NCBI GenBank assembly: GCA_963848175.1
Contig: CAWKCO010000006.1
Span: forward strand, 248,001-312,000
Direction of reading: 5' to 3'
Source: JAMZMI01 sp963848175
Lineage (GTDB): Bacteria > Bacteroidota > Bacteroidia > Cytophagales > Cyclobacteriaceae
Length of the DNA: 64,000 nucleotides
This document shows, piece by piece, positions 48,760 through 59,700 of the stretch. The notes under the pieces are model-generated. The model was not told the origin of the DNA. It worked only from the letters and a program-made list of their open reading frames with translations, and searched no databases. Made by a program: the position numbers and the translations under genes. How positions within the stretch are numbered: the first letter of the stretch is position 1; every line of letters begins with the position of its first letter.

Positions 48760-50879
48760 ATGAATAAATCATTAGCCTTAATTCTGACCTTGGGCCTAAC
48801 TTTTGCGGCCAAGGCTCAGGAAACTGTAGTATGGGGTTCGCAGGTTGTGGATGTCTCATCTGAGTATGGACCATTAGAGTACTCCGCTATTCAAACGCTT
48901 CATAAGCCCAATGTCTTGCCCTCGGGTGGAGATAATCCCAATGCTTGGAGACCCAAGTCTAATAATAAAGAAGAATTTATTGTTGTTTCATTCGATAAGC
49001 CAATTCGTGCAAAGCAGGTTGCTATTGCTGAGACAGAGAATCCTGGAGCTGTGAAAGCGGTTTATGCTTACAACGAAAATTTTGAAGAATACCTGCTGTT
49101 TGAATTGCAGCCTAGGGCTTTGCCAATTGAGAGCAGGCTTTTGAATCTCTTCTTCGATGAGACACCTTATAAAATTCATGGACTTAAAGTTGTGATTGCA
49201 GGAGATGTAGTTCCTGGTTACAATGCTATTGATGCGATTGGTATTTCATCTTCCAATATCCCGATCAGTGTTTTGATCAATTTGGTTCCTGGAATAAATA
49301 AGACGGTGGAAACTGAAATGCTTGGCACCAATGTCAACAGCCAGTACATAGAGCATAGTCCGATCATTTCTCCTGATGGTAAGCGACTTTACTTTAGTCG
49401 TAGATATCACCCAGATAACATCGGAGGAACAGATGATAGTGAGGATATATGGATGTCCGAACTTGACGAAACGACTGGAGAGTGGAAGCCCGCTCAAAAT
49501 CTAGGAGCTCCACTTAACACGGAAGGCCCAACTTTATAAGCTCAATAACAATAGTAGACGGCGAAGAGGTACTGATTTTGGGTAATAGATATGGAAAAAA
49601 AGGAAGAATGTATGCAGGAGTATCAATGTCCAAGAGACATGGAGACTCTTTCGATAAGCCTACTTCCATGGAAATCGAAAATGATTATAACTACTCGCCA
49701 AAAGCAGATTTCTTTTTAGTACCTACTGGCAATGCAGTAGTGCTATCTTCTGAACGTGATGACTCGTATGGAGCGAGAGACTTATATGTCTCTTTTAAAA
49801 ATGGAAACTTATGGTCAGAACCATTGAATCTAGGAAATGACATCAATACTGCAGCGGAAGACTTTGCGCCGTTTCTTGGTCAAGATGGAAAAACACTCTA
49901 TTACTCAACAAATGGTTTGAGTGGCTATGGTGGTTCAGACATTTACGTTTCCATAAGACTGGATGATAGCTGGACTAAATGGTCGGTTCCAGAAAACTTA
50001 GGTTCTGGGGTAAACAGTAAGTCAGATGACCAATATTTCAGCATCCCATCTTCTGGTAAGCACATTTACTTTGCACGAGGAGATCTCGATGAAAACACCG
50101 ATATTTTTCGATTTAAAGCCAATGAACTGTTTGTAGACCCATCGGCGAGTCCTGTTGCTGCGAGTATTAGGCACCTTACTGAGTCTGACCCTAAAGTGGC
50201 AGGGGCTGAGCCTGTGATTGCTGCTGCTACTCCTGAACCTAAAGTAGAGGAGCCGGAGGAAATTTTTGTTACAGTGAAAGGCAATATTCTGGACTCTAAA
50301 ACAGGAAAGCCTATTACCAATGCACGAGTTATCGTAGAGAGATTACCTGACGGCTTAGAAATAGGAAGTTTTGTGGCTAATACAGGCACCTACATTTTCA
50401 CAGTTCGTTCGGGCGCGAGATATGGTCTTCTTGCCAAGTTGGATGGGTATCTTTCCCAAAATCAGAACTTTGATTTCAATTCAATTACCGAATCTGATAC
50501 ACTTGCTCAGGATTTAACTTTGACACCTATTGAGAAAGAAGCGATATTGGTGATCAACAATATTTTCTTTGATTTTGATAAGGATGTATTGAAAACCTCA
50601 TCTTATGCAGAGCTCAATCGAATTTTGGAGTTGATGCAAACAGGAAAAATCAATAAAATTGAAATCTCTGGTCATACCGATTCTATGGGAGATGCAGCCT
50701 ATAACCAAAACCTTTCTGAGCGACGAGCTAAATCGGTTTATGTTTATTTCCGCCAGAAGGGTATTGCCGCAGAGCGAATGGTATCTGTAGGGTATGGCGA
50801 AACCAGACCTGTAGCACCTAATGACATCATTGAAAATAAAAAGAAAAATAGGCGCGTAGAATTCAAAGTGATCGATTGA
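48760..50879 (+). CDS. PD40 - CarboxypepD_reg - OmpA protein (PorE-like layout), frameshifted
   Basis: The 706-residue restored protein has a signal peptide, ~170 N-terminal residues of unknown fold, PD40 beta-propeller repeats (HSPIISPDGKRLYFSR, DFAPFLGQDGKTLYYS), a carboxypeptidase-regulatory-like domain (VTVKGNILDSKTGKPITNARV) and an OmpA domain (EISGHTDSMGD, NRRVEFKV). This resembles PorE of the type IX secretion system, but lacks its N-terminal TPRs. One base is missing near 49531 (cccaactt): with it GPNFISSITIVDGEEVL joins the parts 48760-49539 and 49578-50879. Confidence 0.85.
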
Positions 50880-51647
50880 TCACAGACTAGCAGAAGCAAA
50901 CAGCAACATGGTGCTTCTGATTCTCTCGCTAGGATATAAAAGGTCAGCCTTCTTGATAAAGTCGCTGGCCTTTTTATATTCTCGGTTGTTATAAAAATTT
51001 ACTGCGATGTTGAAGTATTGTAGGCCAGCTAAAGCTGTTAAGCTTATTTCATTTCTGATATAGGTTTTCTGCACTTCAGCATTTAACAAGTCCACACTCT
51101 GAATGTTACTGTCGATACGATTTTGAATTTCAATCGCATCCGTGACAAAACCATCCATTGGATCAGTAGCCTCTAAAAGCACCTGCCCATTGTCACTCTG
51201 CACAATTACAAATACATGAAAGTCAAACTCTAAAATTTGGTAAGCGTAACCTAGATCGTCAAGAATTAATGCAAACAATGCTGTGCCCGTTAGGCAATCG
51301 TATTTTTTGGAATCGAGTGTTTCACTTAGCGTGACATGGTTTTCATACCAACCCAGCTGTTTGCGGTGAATTTTATAAAAGGCTTTTTGTAAAAACCGGC
51401 TATCGTCTTTCACTTTTGTTTTTAGGTGGTCAATGTCTGCCACGAGTTGAGCATATTCGGAGGCGAAAGAATTATATTTATCATTAGTCATTGCTGGATC
51501 AGCAGCCATGAAAAGTTCGAATGCAGTTTTATTGGGGTTTTGAAATATTTTTTCTTCAAAATCAGAATGAAAATACAAAGAGGATTGCCCACTACAGAGA
51601 TGAGTGAGGAAAATAGAAAGAATGAGAATAGGTACAAATTTTCGCAT
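50880..51647 (-). CDS. Secreted transglutaminase-like protein
   Basis: The 255-residue precursor has a signal peptide (cleaved near LCSGQ). A Cys-His-Asp order in KYDCLTGTALFALIL, FDFHVFVIV and LLEATDP fits the transglutaminase-like/cysteine-protease fold. The C-terminal helical stretch may be TPR-like. It is convergent and abuts the PD40-OmpA stop with no gap. Substrate unknown. Confidence 0.7.
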   Translation of the reverse strand: MRKFVPILILSIFLTHLCSGQSSLYFHSDFEEKIFQNPNKTAFELFMAADPAMTNDKYNSFASEYAQLVADIDHLKTKVKDDSRFLQKAFYKIHRKQLGWYENHVTLSETLDSKKYDCLTGTALFALILDDLGYAYQILEFDFHVFVIVQSDNGQVLLEATDPMDGFVTDAIEIQNRIDSNIQSVDLLNAEVQKTYIRNEISLTALAGLQYFNIAVNFYNNREYKKASDFIKKADLLYPSERIRSTMLLFASASL

Positions 51648-51750
51648 AGCCGAGATGCCTTTGTTTCATAAATACCACTTGTGTGTCCTTAATGTTACGT
51701 ATAAGTTAACAAATTAGTTTAATGTTAACAAATTATTAAATTATTGTTCG

Positions 51751-53145
51751 ATGAATGACTCATTTACAGCTAGAGAAATATTTGATATTCAAAATCGGGC
51801 GATTTTAGAAGAAGGAGCTCCTACGAAAGAAAGTAGGAAGGCGAAATTGAAATCTCTAAAAAAATGGATTCTCGAAAACCGACAGGAGATTCACAAGGCA
51901 GTGAAAACTGATTTGAGCAAATCATCTCAGGAAACTGACATAACAGAAGTTTACCCACTCATATCTGAGTTGAATAAAGCGACTAAAAATATTGGTAAAT
52001 GGATGAGGCCGACTGCTTATCCATCTTCGCTGGCCTATTTAGGAACTTCTGCCAAGGTAGTTTGTGAGCCCAAAGGTGTTTGCCTGATCATCTCTCCGTG
52101 GAATTATCCATTTATGTTGGCAGTTGGGCCACTCATTTCTGCCATCGCAGCTGGAAACAAGATTATTCTTAAGCCTTCTGAACTGACCCCCTCCACATCC
52201 GCATTGATTTCAAGAATGACTACTGAGCTCTTTACTTCCTCTCATGTAGCCACGGTTGAAGGAGATGTGGAGATAGCGCAAGCGCTTTTGGCTCTGCCAT
52301 TCAACCATATTTTCTTTACAGGCTCTCCGCAGGTGGGCAAGATTGTCATGCAAGCTGCCTCCAGATATTTGGTTTCTGTTACTTTAGAGTTGGGAGGAAA
52401 ATCTCCAACTATTGTAGATGAAACTGCCAACATCAAGGATGCGGCTCGCAAGATCGCCTGGGGAAAGTGGCTCAATGCAGGGCAAACCTGTGTAGCACCA
52501 GATTACATTTTCGTGCATCACACAATTTTGACTGAATTTGTAGACGAATTGCAAAGTCAAGCAAATCTTTTATACGGAATGGCAAAAGATTATTCATCCA
52601 TTGTGAATGAAAAGCATTTTAGGCGTTTGCAAGAAATGAAAAACGATGCACTGGATCGAGGTATAAAGCTGGTACTTAATACGGATGACGATATTGAAAA
52701 TTTGCGAATGCCGCCTCAGATTTTTATTGACGTTCCAAGAGATGCGTTGTTGTTGAAGGAGGAGGTTTTTGGGCCTCTGGTTGCTGTGAATGAATATATG
52801 GATTTGGAAGAGGTAATTGGGTATATCAATGAAGGAGAGAAGCCACTGGCTCTCTATTTTTTTTCTAAAAGCAAGGCTAACATGCAAACAGTTGAAAGCA
52901 GAACTTCTTCAGGTACGCTGGTTCACAATGATTGTGTTTTGCAATTTGCTCACCCTTCACTTCCATTTGGCGGAGTAAACAACAGTGGCTTTGGCAAATC
53001 TCATGGGCTCCATGGGTTTAAGGCTTTCTCTAACGAAAAGTCTGTTTTGATTCAGCGAATTGGAACTACTTTAAGCTCACTACTTTATCCTCCACATAGC
53101 CATTGGAAAAATAAATTAATAGACGTGCTTATAAAGTATTTTTAG
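51751..53145 (+). CDS. Aldehyde dehydrogenase, class 3-like
   Basis: The 464-residue NAD(P)-dependent enzyme has the general base Glu213 in TLELGGKSP, the nucleophile Cys247 in GQTCVAPD, and the glycine motif FTGSPQVGK. The C-terminus (LLYPPHSHWKNKLIDVLIKYF) resembles that of fatty-aldehyde dehydrogenases. It oxidises aldehydes to acids; a long-chain aldehyde is plausible but not proven. Confidence 0.93.
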   Translation: MNDSFTAREIFDIQNRAILEEGAPTKESRKAKLKSLKKWILENRQEIHKAVKTDLSKSSQETDITEVYPLISELNKATKNIGKWMRPTAYPSSLAYLGTSAKVVCEPKGVCLIISPWNYPFMLAVGPLISAIAAGNKIILKPSELTPSTSALISRMTTELFTSSHVATVEGDVEIAQALLALPFNHIFFTGSPQVGKIVMQAASRYLVSVTLELGGKSPTIVDETANIKDAARKIAWGKWLNAGQTCVAPDYIFVHHTILTEFVDELQSQANLLYGMAKDYSSIVNEKHFRRLQEMKNDALDRGIKLVLNTDDDIENLRMPPQIFIDVPRDALLLKEEVFGPLVAVNEYMDLEEVIGYINEGEKPLALYFFSKSKANMQTVESRTSSGTLVHNDCVLQFAHPSLPFGGVNNSGFGKSHGLHGFKAFSNEKSVLIQRIGTTLSSLLYPPHSHWKNKLIDVLIKYF

Positions 53146-53178
53146 ACTTATTTTTGGGCGATTCAAAAAATACCCATT

Positions 53179-53574
53179 ATGAGAAAATTAACGTTTGTTT
53201 TTGTACTCTTTGCCGCTTTTGCTTGTACTCAATCCTCCAAAGAAAGTGAGAATGCTTGGAATGGAAAATGGAACGCCACTTGGGAAACTGATCCTGCGTC
53301 CTTTGAAGGTATCGAAGGAATAACAGATTATACCATGCCTGGAGAATTTATTTTTGATGGTTCTAATGTGAATATCAAGGCTTATGGTTTTGAGGGATGT
53401 GTTTTCAGCAAGGATACTTTAGATCACGTGCTGGCATGGAAAGTGTCTGGAGATTCCCTCATACTGATCAATGACGAAGATACCCCTGGCATGGTCTACA
53501 CCATCAAAGAAAATACAGATAAGAAAATTAGACTTCAGCTAATGGAGGACATTTTTTTAACACTTGAAAAATAG
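53179..53574 (+). CDS. Small lipoprotein of unknown function
   Basis: The 131-residue precursor has a lipobox near AAFACTQSS (Cys ~16). The mature part is beta-rich, starting with WNGKWNATWETDP, in the style of lipocalin-like small lipoproteins. It lies 33 bases after the aldehyde dehydrogenase in the same direction and is followed by a terminator. Confidence 0.75.
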   Translation: MRKLTFVFVLFAAFACTQSSKESENAWNGKWNATWETDPASFEGIEGITDYTMPGEFIFDGSNVNIKAYGFEGCVFSKDTLDHVLAWKVSGDSLILINDEDTPGMVYTIKENTDKKIRLQLMEDIFLTLEK

Positions 53575-53605
53575 TGTTGTAGACTTAATTTGATCAAGAA
53601 ACTCG

Positions 53606-53639
53606 AAGCTTCTCTTTTATATTAAGAGAGGCTTTTTTT
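53606..53639 (+). terminator. Terminator after the lipoprotein gene
   Basis: GCTTCTCTT pairs with AAGAGAGGC (one G-U), a 7-base loop, then T7. Confidence 0.88.
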
Positions 53640-53752
53640 ATGCTTGTTTGAAAAAAAGATTAAGCAACCTTGAAGCATTTGTATAGTATAAGGATGTAGC
53701 ATAAACCGCTAAAAAAACTTATTTTGGTATACTACAATCTAAAACCCGTCCA

Positions 53753-56356
53753 ATGAAAAAAGTACTAATTGCAATAGGCTCCCTAGTCGTTTTGCTGCTT
53801 TTAGCAGCAGTATTGATTCCGATTATTTTTAAAGATGATATCAAAGCCGCCGTAGATAAAGCGTTGGCCGAAAATCTCAATGCCAAAGTTTATTACGAGC
53901 CCGAGGGCATCAGTCTCTCGCTTTTCAAAAGCTTTCCTGATCTCACCCTGAGTATCGATAGGTTTGGAATATCGGGCAATGCCCCATTCGAGGGAGATAC
54001 TCTTGTGAATGTGAAATCTTTTCAAGTCACAGTGGACATTATGTCTGCTATCAAAGGAGAAGAAATAGAAGTGGTCAAGGTGCTTTTGGATGAGCCGATC
54101 ATCAATGTGATCGTGCTAGAAGACGGCCGAGCCAATTATGATATTGCAAAAAGCACGGAAACCGATCCTGCGGATACAACAACATCAGAATCGTCTATGA
54201 AAATCGAGTTTCAAGGTTGGGAGATTCGAAATGGACTCGTGATTTACGATGACCGTTCTACTCCAATGCTGGCTCTTGTAAGAGGACTTAATCATAAGGG
54301 ATCTGGAGATTTTGGTTCGGAAGTATTTGATATGGAAACAAGTACAACTGTGGATCAATTGTCCTTTGGTTTTGATGGTGTTGAGTACATCACCAACAAA
54401 ATTTTTAAAGCGGATGTGACCATGGCAATGGACTTAGCGGCCATGAAGTTTACTTTCAAAGAAAACACCTTCGCTCTGAATGATTTTGAAATGGGTATGG
54501 AGGGTTTTATAAGTATGCCTGACGAGAATATAGATATGGAAATTTTGGTAGGTGGAAAAGAAATCACGCTCAAGAGCATTTTGTCACTGGTACCAGGAGA
54601 TTATAAGTCTTATTTGGATGGTGTTTCTGCCGAAGGTCTTGTAAGCTTTCAGGGAGAGGTGAAAGGCACTTACAATGAGAAGACAATGCCAAAAGTCAAA
54701 TTTGATTTCGCTGTGGATAATGGAAGAATTGCCTATGCCGATTATCCTATACCAATGGAGAAAATCAATATCAAAGCGTCGTTTGATTATCCGTCGGCAG
54801 ATTTGCGTGAGACGAGTATGATAGTGGAGAAATTCAATATGCTCGTGGATGGAGAGGCATTCAGTGCCTCATTGATTTTCAAAGATTTTGAAGATTATTA
54901 CTGGGATTTGAAAGCCAATGGAGGACTAGACCTTGAAAAAATCACTAAGATCGTGCCGATGGAAGGAATGGAGCTTAAAGGTTTGATCACGACCAATTTG
55001 CAAACAAAAGGACGCATGTCAGATTTGAAAGCTGAGCGATATGAAGCATTGGCTACTTCTGGCGATATGAAGCTTCAAAATTTCCAATATATAAGTGCAG
55101 ACCTACCTCAAGGCTTTGGTATATCTGAAGCCAATATGACTTTCAATAATAAGGAGATTGCTTTGACCTCTTTCAAAGGAAATGCCGGTAAGACCGATCT
55201 AAATATGGATGGTAAAGTGACCGACTACCTTCAATATGTGATGTCTGAAGAGGGAACACTCAAAGGAGAATTAAATTTCTATTCGGCGGGAGTGTATGTG
55301 GATGAATGGATGTCAGAAGAAGAAGCTGTAGAGGAAGATACCTCTGCAACGGAAGAGGTAAGAATCCCTGAAAATATTGATTTTGTGCTTGCCTCAAAAA
55401 TTGATTTAATCAAATATGACAATCTTGACATGAAGGATTTCAAAGGTAAAGTCATTATCAGAGATGGATCCTTGACGATGGAGCGTGTAGGTTTCAACTT
55501 ACTAGACGGTTATTTTGAATTGGATGGAGCGTACAATACGGCTGTTGAGTTGCCGAAACCTGTTTATGATTTTGATTTCAAAATAGAGCATCTCTCTATT
55601 CCGAGTGCTTTTGAGTCGTTTAATACCGTGAAGAAACTTGCACCCTTTGCGGAAAAGATGAAAGGAAAATTTTCTACTAATTTTAGTGTGACAGGCACAA
55701 TGAATACTGATATGACTCCTGTGTATGAGGCCATGCAGGGAAAAGGGAACATTCTTGTAGAGGAGGCCTCATTGGAAGACGTAAAACTTTTGAAGGCGGC
55801 ATCTAAAGTGACCAAACTGCAAAGCGATGACGGTTCACTCCAAATGGATGACGTACTACTCGTAACGGAGATAATAGATGGTCGTATTTATGTAGAGCCG
55901 TTTGATGTATCTCTGGGAGGCAAGAAAAGCACCATTTCTGGTAGCTCGGGTGTAGATGGCAGTTTGGATTTCAAAATGGCCAGCACCGTGCCTACTGGTA
56001 AAGCGGGAGATGCTGTGAACAGCGCCTTGTCTTCTTTGACTGGAGGAAAGGAGATAGTGGGTTCGGATGTAGAATTGGTGATGGGCATAGGTGGCACGTA
56101 TAACGATATACAGGTAAAGCTACTCAGCGCCAATCCAGTGAAGGGAGCAGCTTCTAGTGCTAAAGCCGCATTGAAGGCAGAAGCCAAGCAGCAAGTAGAT
56201 GAGGCCAAAGCTAAAGCCAAAGAAGTGGTGGAAGAGAAAAAGGAAGAGGTGAAAGCTGTAGTGGAAGAAAAGAAAGAGGAAGTAAAGAAAGAAGTGGACG
56301 AGAAAAAAGAAGAAGCCGTGGATAAAGCCAAGAAAAAATTGAAAGGCATATTTTAA
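53753..56356 (+). CDS. AsmA-family protein
   Basis: The 867-residue protein has an N-terminal signal anchor (IAIGSLVVLLLLAAVLIPIIF), the AsmA N-domain (KVYYEPEGISLSLFKSFPDLTLSI), a long beta-rich bridge-like middle and the AsmA-like C-terminal region (~600-800). A Lys/Glu-rich coiled-coil tail follows, with three variants of the EEKKEEVK unit, ending KKLKGIF. AsmA-type proteins take part in lipid transport or outer-membrane biogenesis. It is transcribed alone, with a terminator at 56379-56416. Confidence 0.9.
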   Translation: MKKVLIAIGSLVVLLLLAAVLIPIIFKDDIKAAVDKALAENLNAKVYYEPEGISLSLFKSFPDLTLSIDRFGISGNAPFEGDTLVNVKSFQVTVDIMSAIKGEEIEVVKVLLDEPIINVIVLEDGRANYDIAKSTETDPADTTTSESSMKIEFQGWEIRNGLVIYDDRSTPMLALVRGLNHKGSGDFGSEVFDMETSTTVDQLSFGFDGVEYITNKIFKADVTMAMDLAAMKFTFKENTFALNDFEMGMEGFISMPDENIDMEILVGGKEITLKSILSLVPGDYKSYLDGVSAEGLVSFQGEVKGTYNEKTMPKVKFDFAVDNGRIAYADYPIPMEKINIKASFDYPSADLRETSMIVEKFNMLVDGEAFSASLIFKDFEDYYWDLKANGGLDLEKITKIVPMEGMELKGLITTNLQTKGRMSDLKAERYEALATSGDMKLQNFQYISADLPQGFGISEANMTFNNKEIALTSFKGNAGKTDLNMDGKVTDYLQYVMSEEGTLKGELNFYSAGVYVDEWMSEEEAVEEDTSATEEVRIPENIDFVLASKIDLIKYDNLDMKDFKGKVIIRDGSLTMERVGFNLLDGYFELDGAYNTAVELPKPVYDFDFKIEHLSIPSAFESFNTVKKLAPFAEKMKGKFSTNFSVTGTMNTDMTPVYEAMQGKGNILVEEASLEDVKLLKAASKVTKLQSDDGSLQMDDVLLVTEIIDGRIYVEPFDVSLGGKKSTISGSSGVDGSLDFKMASTVPTGKAGDAVNSALSSLTGGKEIVGSDVELVMGIGGTYNDIQVKLLSANPVKGAASSAKAALKAEAKQQVDEAKAKAKEVVEEKKEEVKAVVEEKKEEVKKEVDEKKEEAVDKAKKKLKGIF

Positions 56357-56378
56357 GGTTTTAATTACTTTATAAAGA

Positions 56379-56416
56379 AACCGACTATTTGAGATTTTCA
56401 GATGGTCGGTTTTTTC
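56379..56416 (+). terminator. Terminator of the AsmA gene
   Basis: AACCGAC (56379-56385) pairs with GTCGGTT (56405-56411), followed by T6 and GT. Confidence 0.82.
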
Positions 56417-56702
56417 GTTTTGTGATTTAGTGTACGATCAAGTGCCAACCATAAAAGAGGAGATTTTTATGAAATTTTCAAGTACGCATTTTCACAGAGC
56501 CAGCTTTTTTATTCTTTTTCATAAAATTGGTAGACTCAGTGCTGTTGATTTCGGTCATTATTTGACGGAATCGGCCTTTCTTTCTCGTTTTCAGATTTTA
56601 GTATAAATTCAAGGTTGGTTATCTGTATTTTTGGAGAGCCTAAATAATTATACCTTAAGAAGTCAATGCTGGGGTTCTCCCCAAATTTTAAATCCAATCT
56701 AT
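56417..56702. promoter_or_regulatory. Intergenic region with -7 box for the SusC/SusD operon
   Basis: TATTTTTG (56626-56633) is an exact -7 consensus, 69 bases before the susC ATG; no -33 TTG was found at the right distance. A 45-codon ORF (56469-56606) preceded by GAGGAG is present but has no support beyond that. Confidence 0.45.
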
Positions 56703-59700
56703 ATGAGAAGAAAAATTACCGCCTATCTCCTCGTCCTTTTCACGGTAGGATATGCCTCGGCACAGGAGCTGACCGTCAGCGGAAAAGTGACCAATGAAGA
56801 GGGACAGCCCGTAGTAGGAGCAATTGTAAAAGTCGCCGAAAGCTCGGCCGCTACCTATACCGATGCTCAAGGAAACTTCACTGTTCCCGTGCTCGATAGT
56901 TATGAAACTTTGATAATCTCAGGCGAAGGCTTGAGTACTGAGAAAATCTCTCTTGTTGGTCGCTCTAGCGTTTCCGTGAGCATGAAAAAAGGCAAGAAAA
57001 CGGAAGAAATGCTCTCAACTGGTTTTGGCTCGCAGAGCAAGAAGGAAATGACGGGTAGTGTGTCGCAGATAGATGGAGGTACAATCGCTCAAAGCCCACT
57101 CATCAATCTTGAGCAAGCCAATCAAGGAAAAGCAGCCGGGCTTTTCATACAAAACTCAAGTGGTAAACTGGGGGGAAGTAGCTCCGTTCGCGTTCGTGGC
57201 GGTTCTTCACTTGCCAATAGCAATCAGCCGCTTTATGTTGTGGATGGAGTGCCTTTGGTTTCAGGAAATCAATCCAATATAAACCCTAGCAACATCGCGT
57301 CAATAGAAGTTCTTAAAGATGCATCTGCTGCGGCCATTTATGGATCTCGTGCAGCAAATGGGGTAATAATTATCACGACTAAATCCGGAGTAAGTGGTAA
57401 GATGAATGTGGATGTGGACTATCAGTTTGGGGTGAGCACTACTCCTAAATATTTGGACTTGATGTCAGGTAAGGAGTATAATAAATTGGTGATTGAAAAT
57501 GCACTTCAACCGATTGTTGGAGCGGAAGGGGAGTATACTGGTGAAGAATTAGAAAATTGGGTCAACTCTGGGGTGACCGCCATCAAGATAAATGGGAATA
57601 CCATCAACTTGCCTCCATTCTATTCCAATTTGGATAATGAAACAGACTGGCAAAAAGAGATTTTCCAAACTGGGATTTCTCATCGAGCGAATGTGGCGCT
57701 TCAAGGTGGAACCGAAAACCTCGGCTATTTTGCGTCAGTGGGGTACAATACACAGGAAGGGATACTAATCGGTAATCGGTTTGATCGACTGAATGGCTCA
57801 CTTTCTTTGGATGGCAAATTGTCTAAAAAGCTAACGGCCATAGTCAATTTAAATTATATCTATACCAAAGATTGGAAGCTAAAAGAGGATCAAGATTTGG
57901 GGTCACCTCTTCAAGGCATTGCCCTCCCTCCTTCAGATACTTATGATCCGAATAATGATTATCGACTACAATCTTTCAAACTGATATATAATCCCTTAAC
58001 GGAAGTATATAATTCAGATAATTTTGGATTCAACAATAGCGTAATCGGAAATTTGGGTCTTACTTATGCTATAACAAAGTCATTGAAATTTGATGTAAAT
58101 GGAGGTGCGGACTTTAGTAACCTGCGTGATGAACTAAGACAAGGGCCGGCGACTCAAGAGGGAGGAACCACAGGTCAATCGCAACTTGCCGAGAGCGAGT
58201 TGAGAAACTACACTTACAATGCATGGGTAACTTTCAACCCTGAAATAGGTAGCAGCCACAATTTATCTACAGTTTTAGGAGCTTCCTATCAGAAATCTGA
58301 GAGAGTTTCCACTTTTAGAGAAGCGAACATCAATAGCGTCAGTGTTTTGGAGAATCTAGCTTCCGACGACCCCTCTGTGAGAATAGCTGATATTCCTGCA
58401 GGAGTCAATGTGATGATTTCGTCCTTCGCCAGGGTCAATTATGATTTTAAGAATAAATATATATTTCAACTCAGCGGAAGAGTGGATGGTTCATCTAAAT
58501 TCGGAACTGAAAATAGATATGGTTTCTTTCCAGCAGCTTCAGCAGGCTGGGTTCTGTCGGAAGAAGATTTTATGTCTTCATTGAGCATTCTCAGCTTCTT
58601 AAAGATCAAAAGCAGTTACGGAATTATTGGTAATGTACCGAATGACGATTTCTTGTATAGGACTAATTACTTCCGTGCTTTGTATGGCAATAATCAGGCT
58701 CTCAGAATTGCAAATTTGAGCAATCCAGCATTGAAATGGGAAAGCACAAAGCAATTGGGTATAGGGCTAGAATTTGGCATAGCCGAACGGTTTACTGGGT
58801 CTGTAGATTATTACCAGAAGAAAACATCCGATTTATTATTTCCTGTGCCAGTAAGTATGACAAGTGGATTTAGTACGGTACTGAAGAATATTGGCTCTAT
58901 GGAGAACAGTGGATTAGAATTTAATTTGAGTTCTACCAATGTTGCACAGAGGGATTTTACTTGGACAACTGATTTCAATATTTCTTTCAACAGAAATAAA
59001 ATTACCAATCTCAATGGAAATCGCTTGATAGTAGGGGCAAGCTCATTTTTGGAGGGCGAAGCGGCTGGGTCTTTTTATTTGAGAGAATATGCTGGCGTGG
59101 ATCCAGATTATGGTGATCCACTGTATTATTTGAATAGAGAACCTACGCCAGAAGAAGTATCAAGCCAGACAGATGTTTATACAATAGACGGAAAATTTGG
59201 AGGCCAATATGTAACTCATAAATGGGAGCTGGCAGAGCGTGTAGTTTCAGGAAACCCGAATCCTGGATATTTTGGTGGTATTACCAACACCATAGGTTAT
59301 AAGAATTTCGACCTTTCCTTTATGTTTCAGTTTGTTGGAGATGTGGACATTTATTATGAAACAGGGGAATTTATGGCAAATCGAGGCTATCAATTGTTAA
59401 ACCAATTTGCTGATCAGTCCGACAGATGGTTTTCACCTGCAGACGTGGATGCAGCGAATCCGAGATTTGATTTTGCAGAAGAAAATACCAATCCATCTAC
59501 AAAATGGATAGAAGATGGAAGTTATATAAGGTTAAAAAATGTCACTTTCACATTCCACATGCCTCAGACTATTCTCGATGGTTGGGGTATATCCATGATG
59601 GATTTTTATGTTGGAGGATCTAACCTATTGACGTTTTCGGATTATAGAGGATATGATCCGGATGTGAATTATGTAGATCCATTGGATGGAGTGGTTGGAC

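Noticed and set aside
56469..56606. 45-residue ORF before susC, after a GAGGAG
   Set aside because: No conservation evidence and Bacteroidota do not rely on such sites; left as a remark only.
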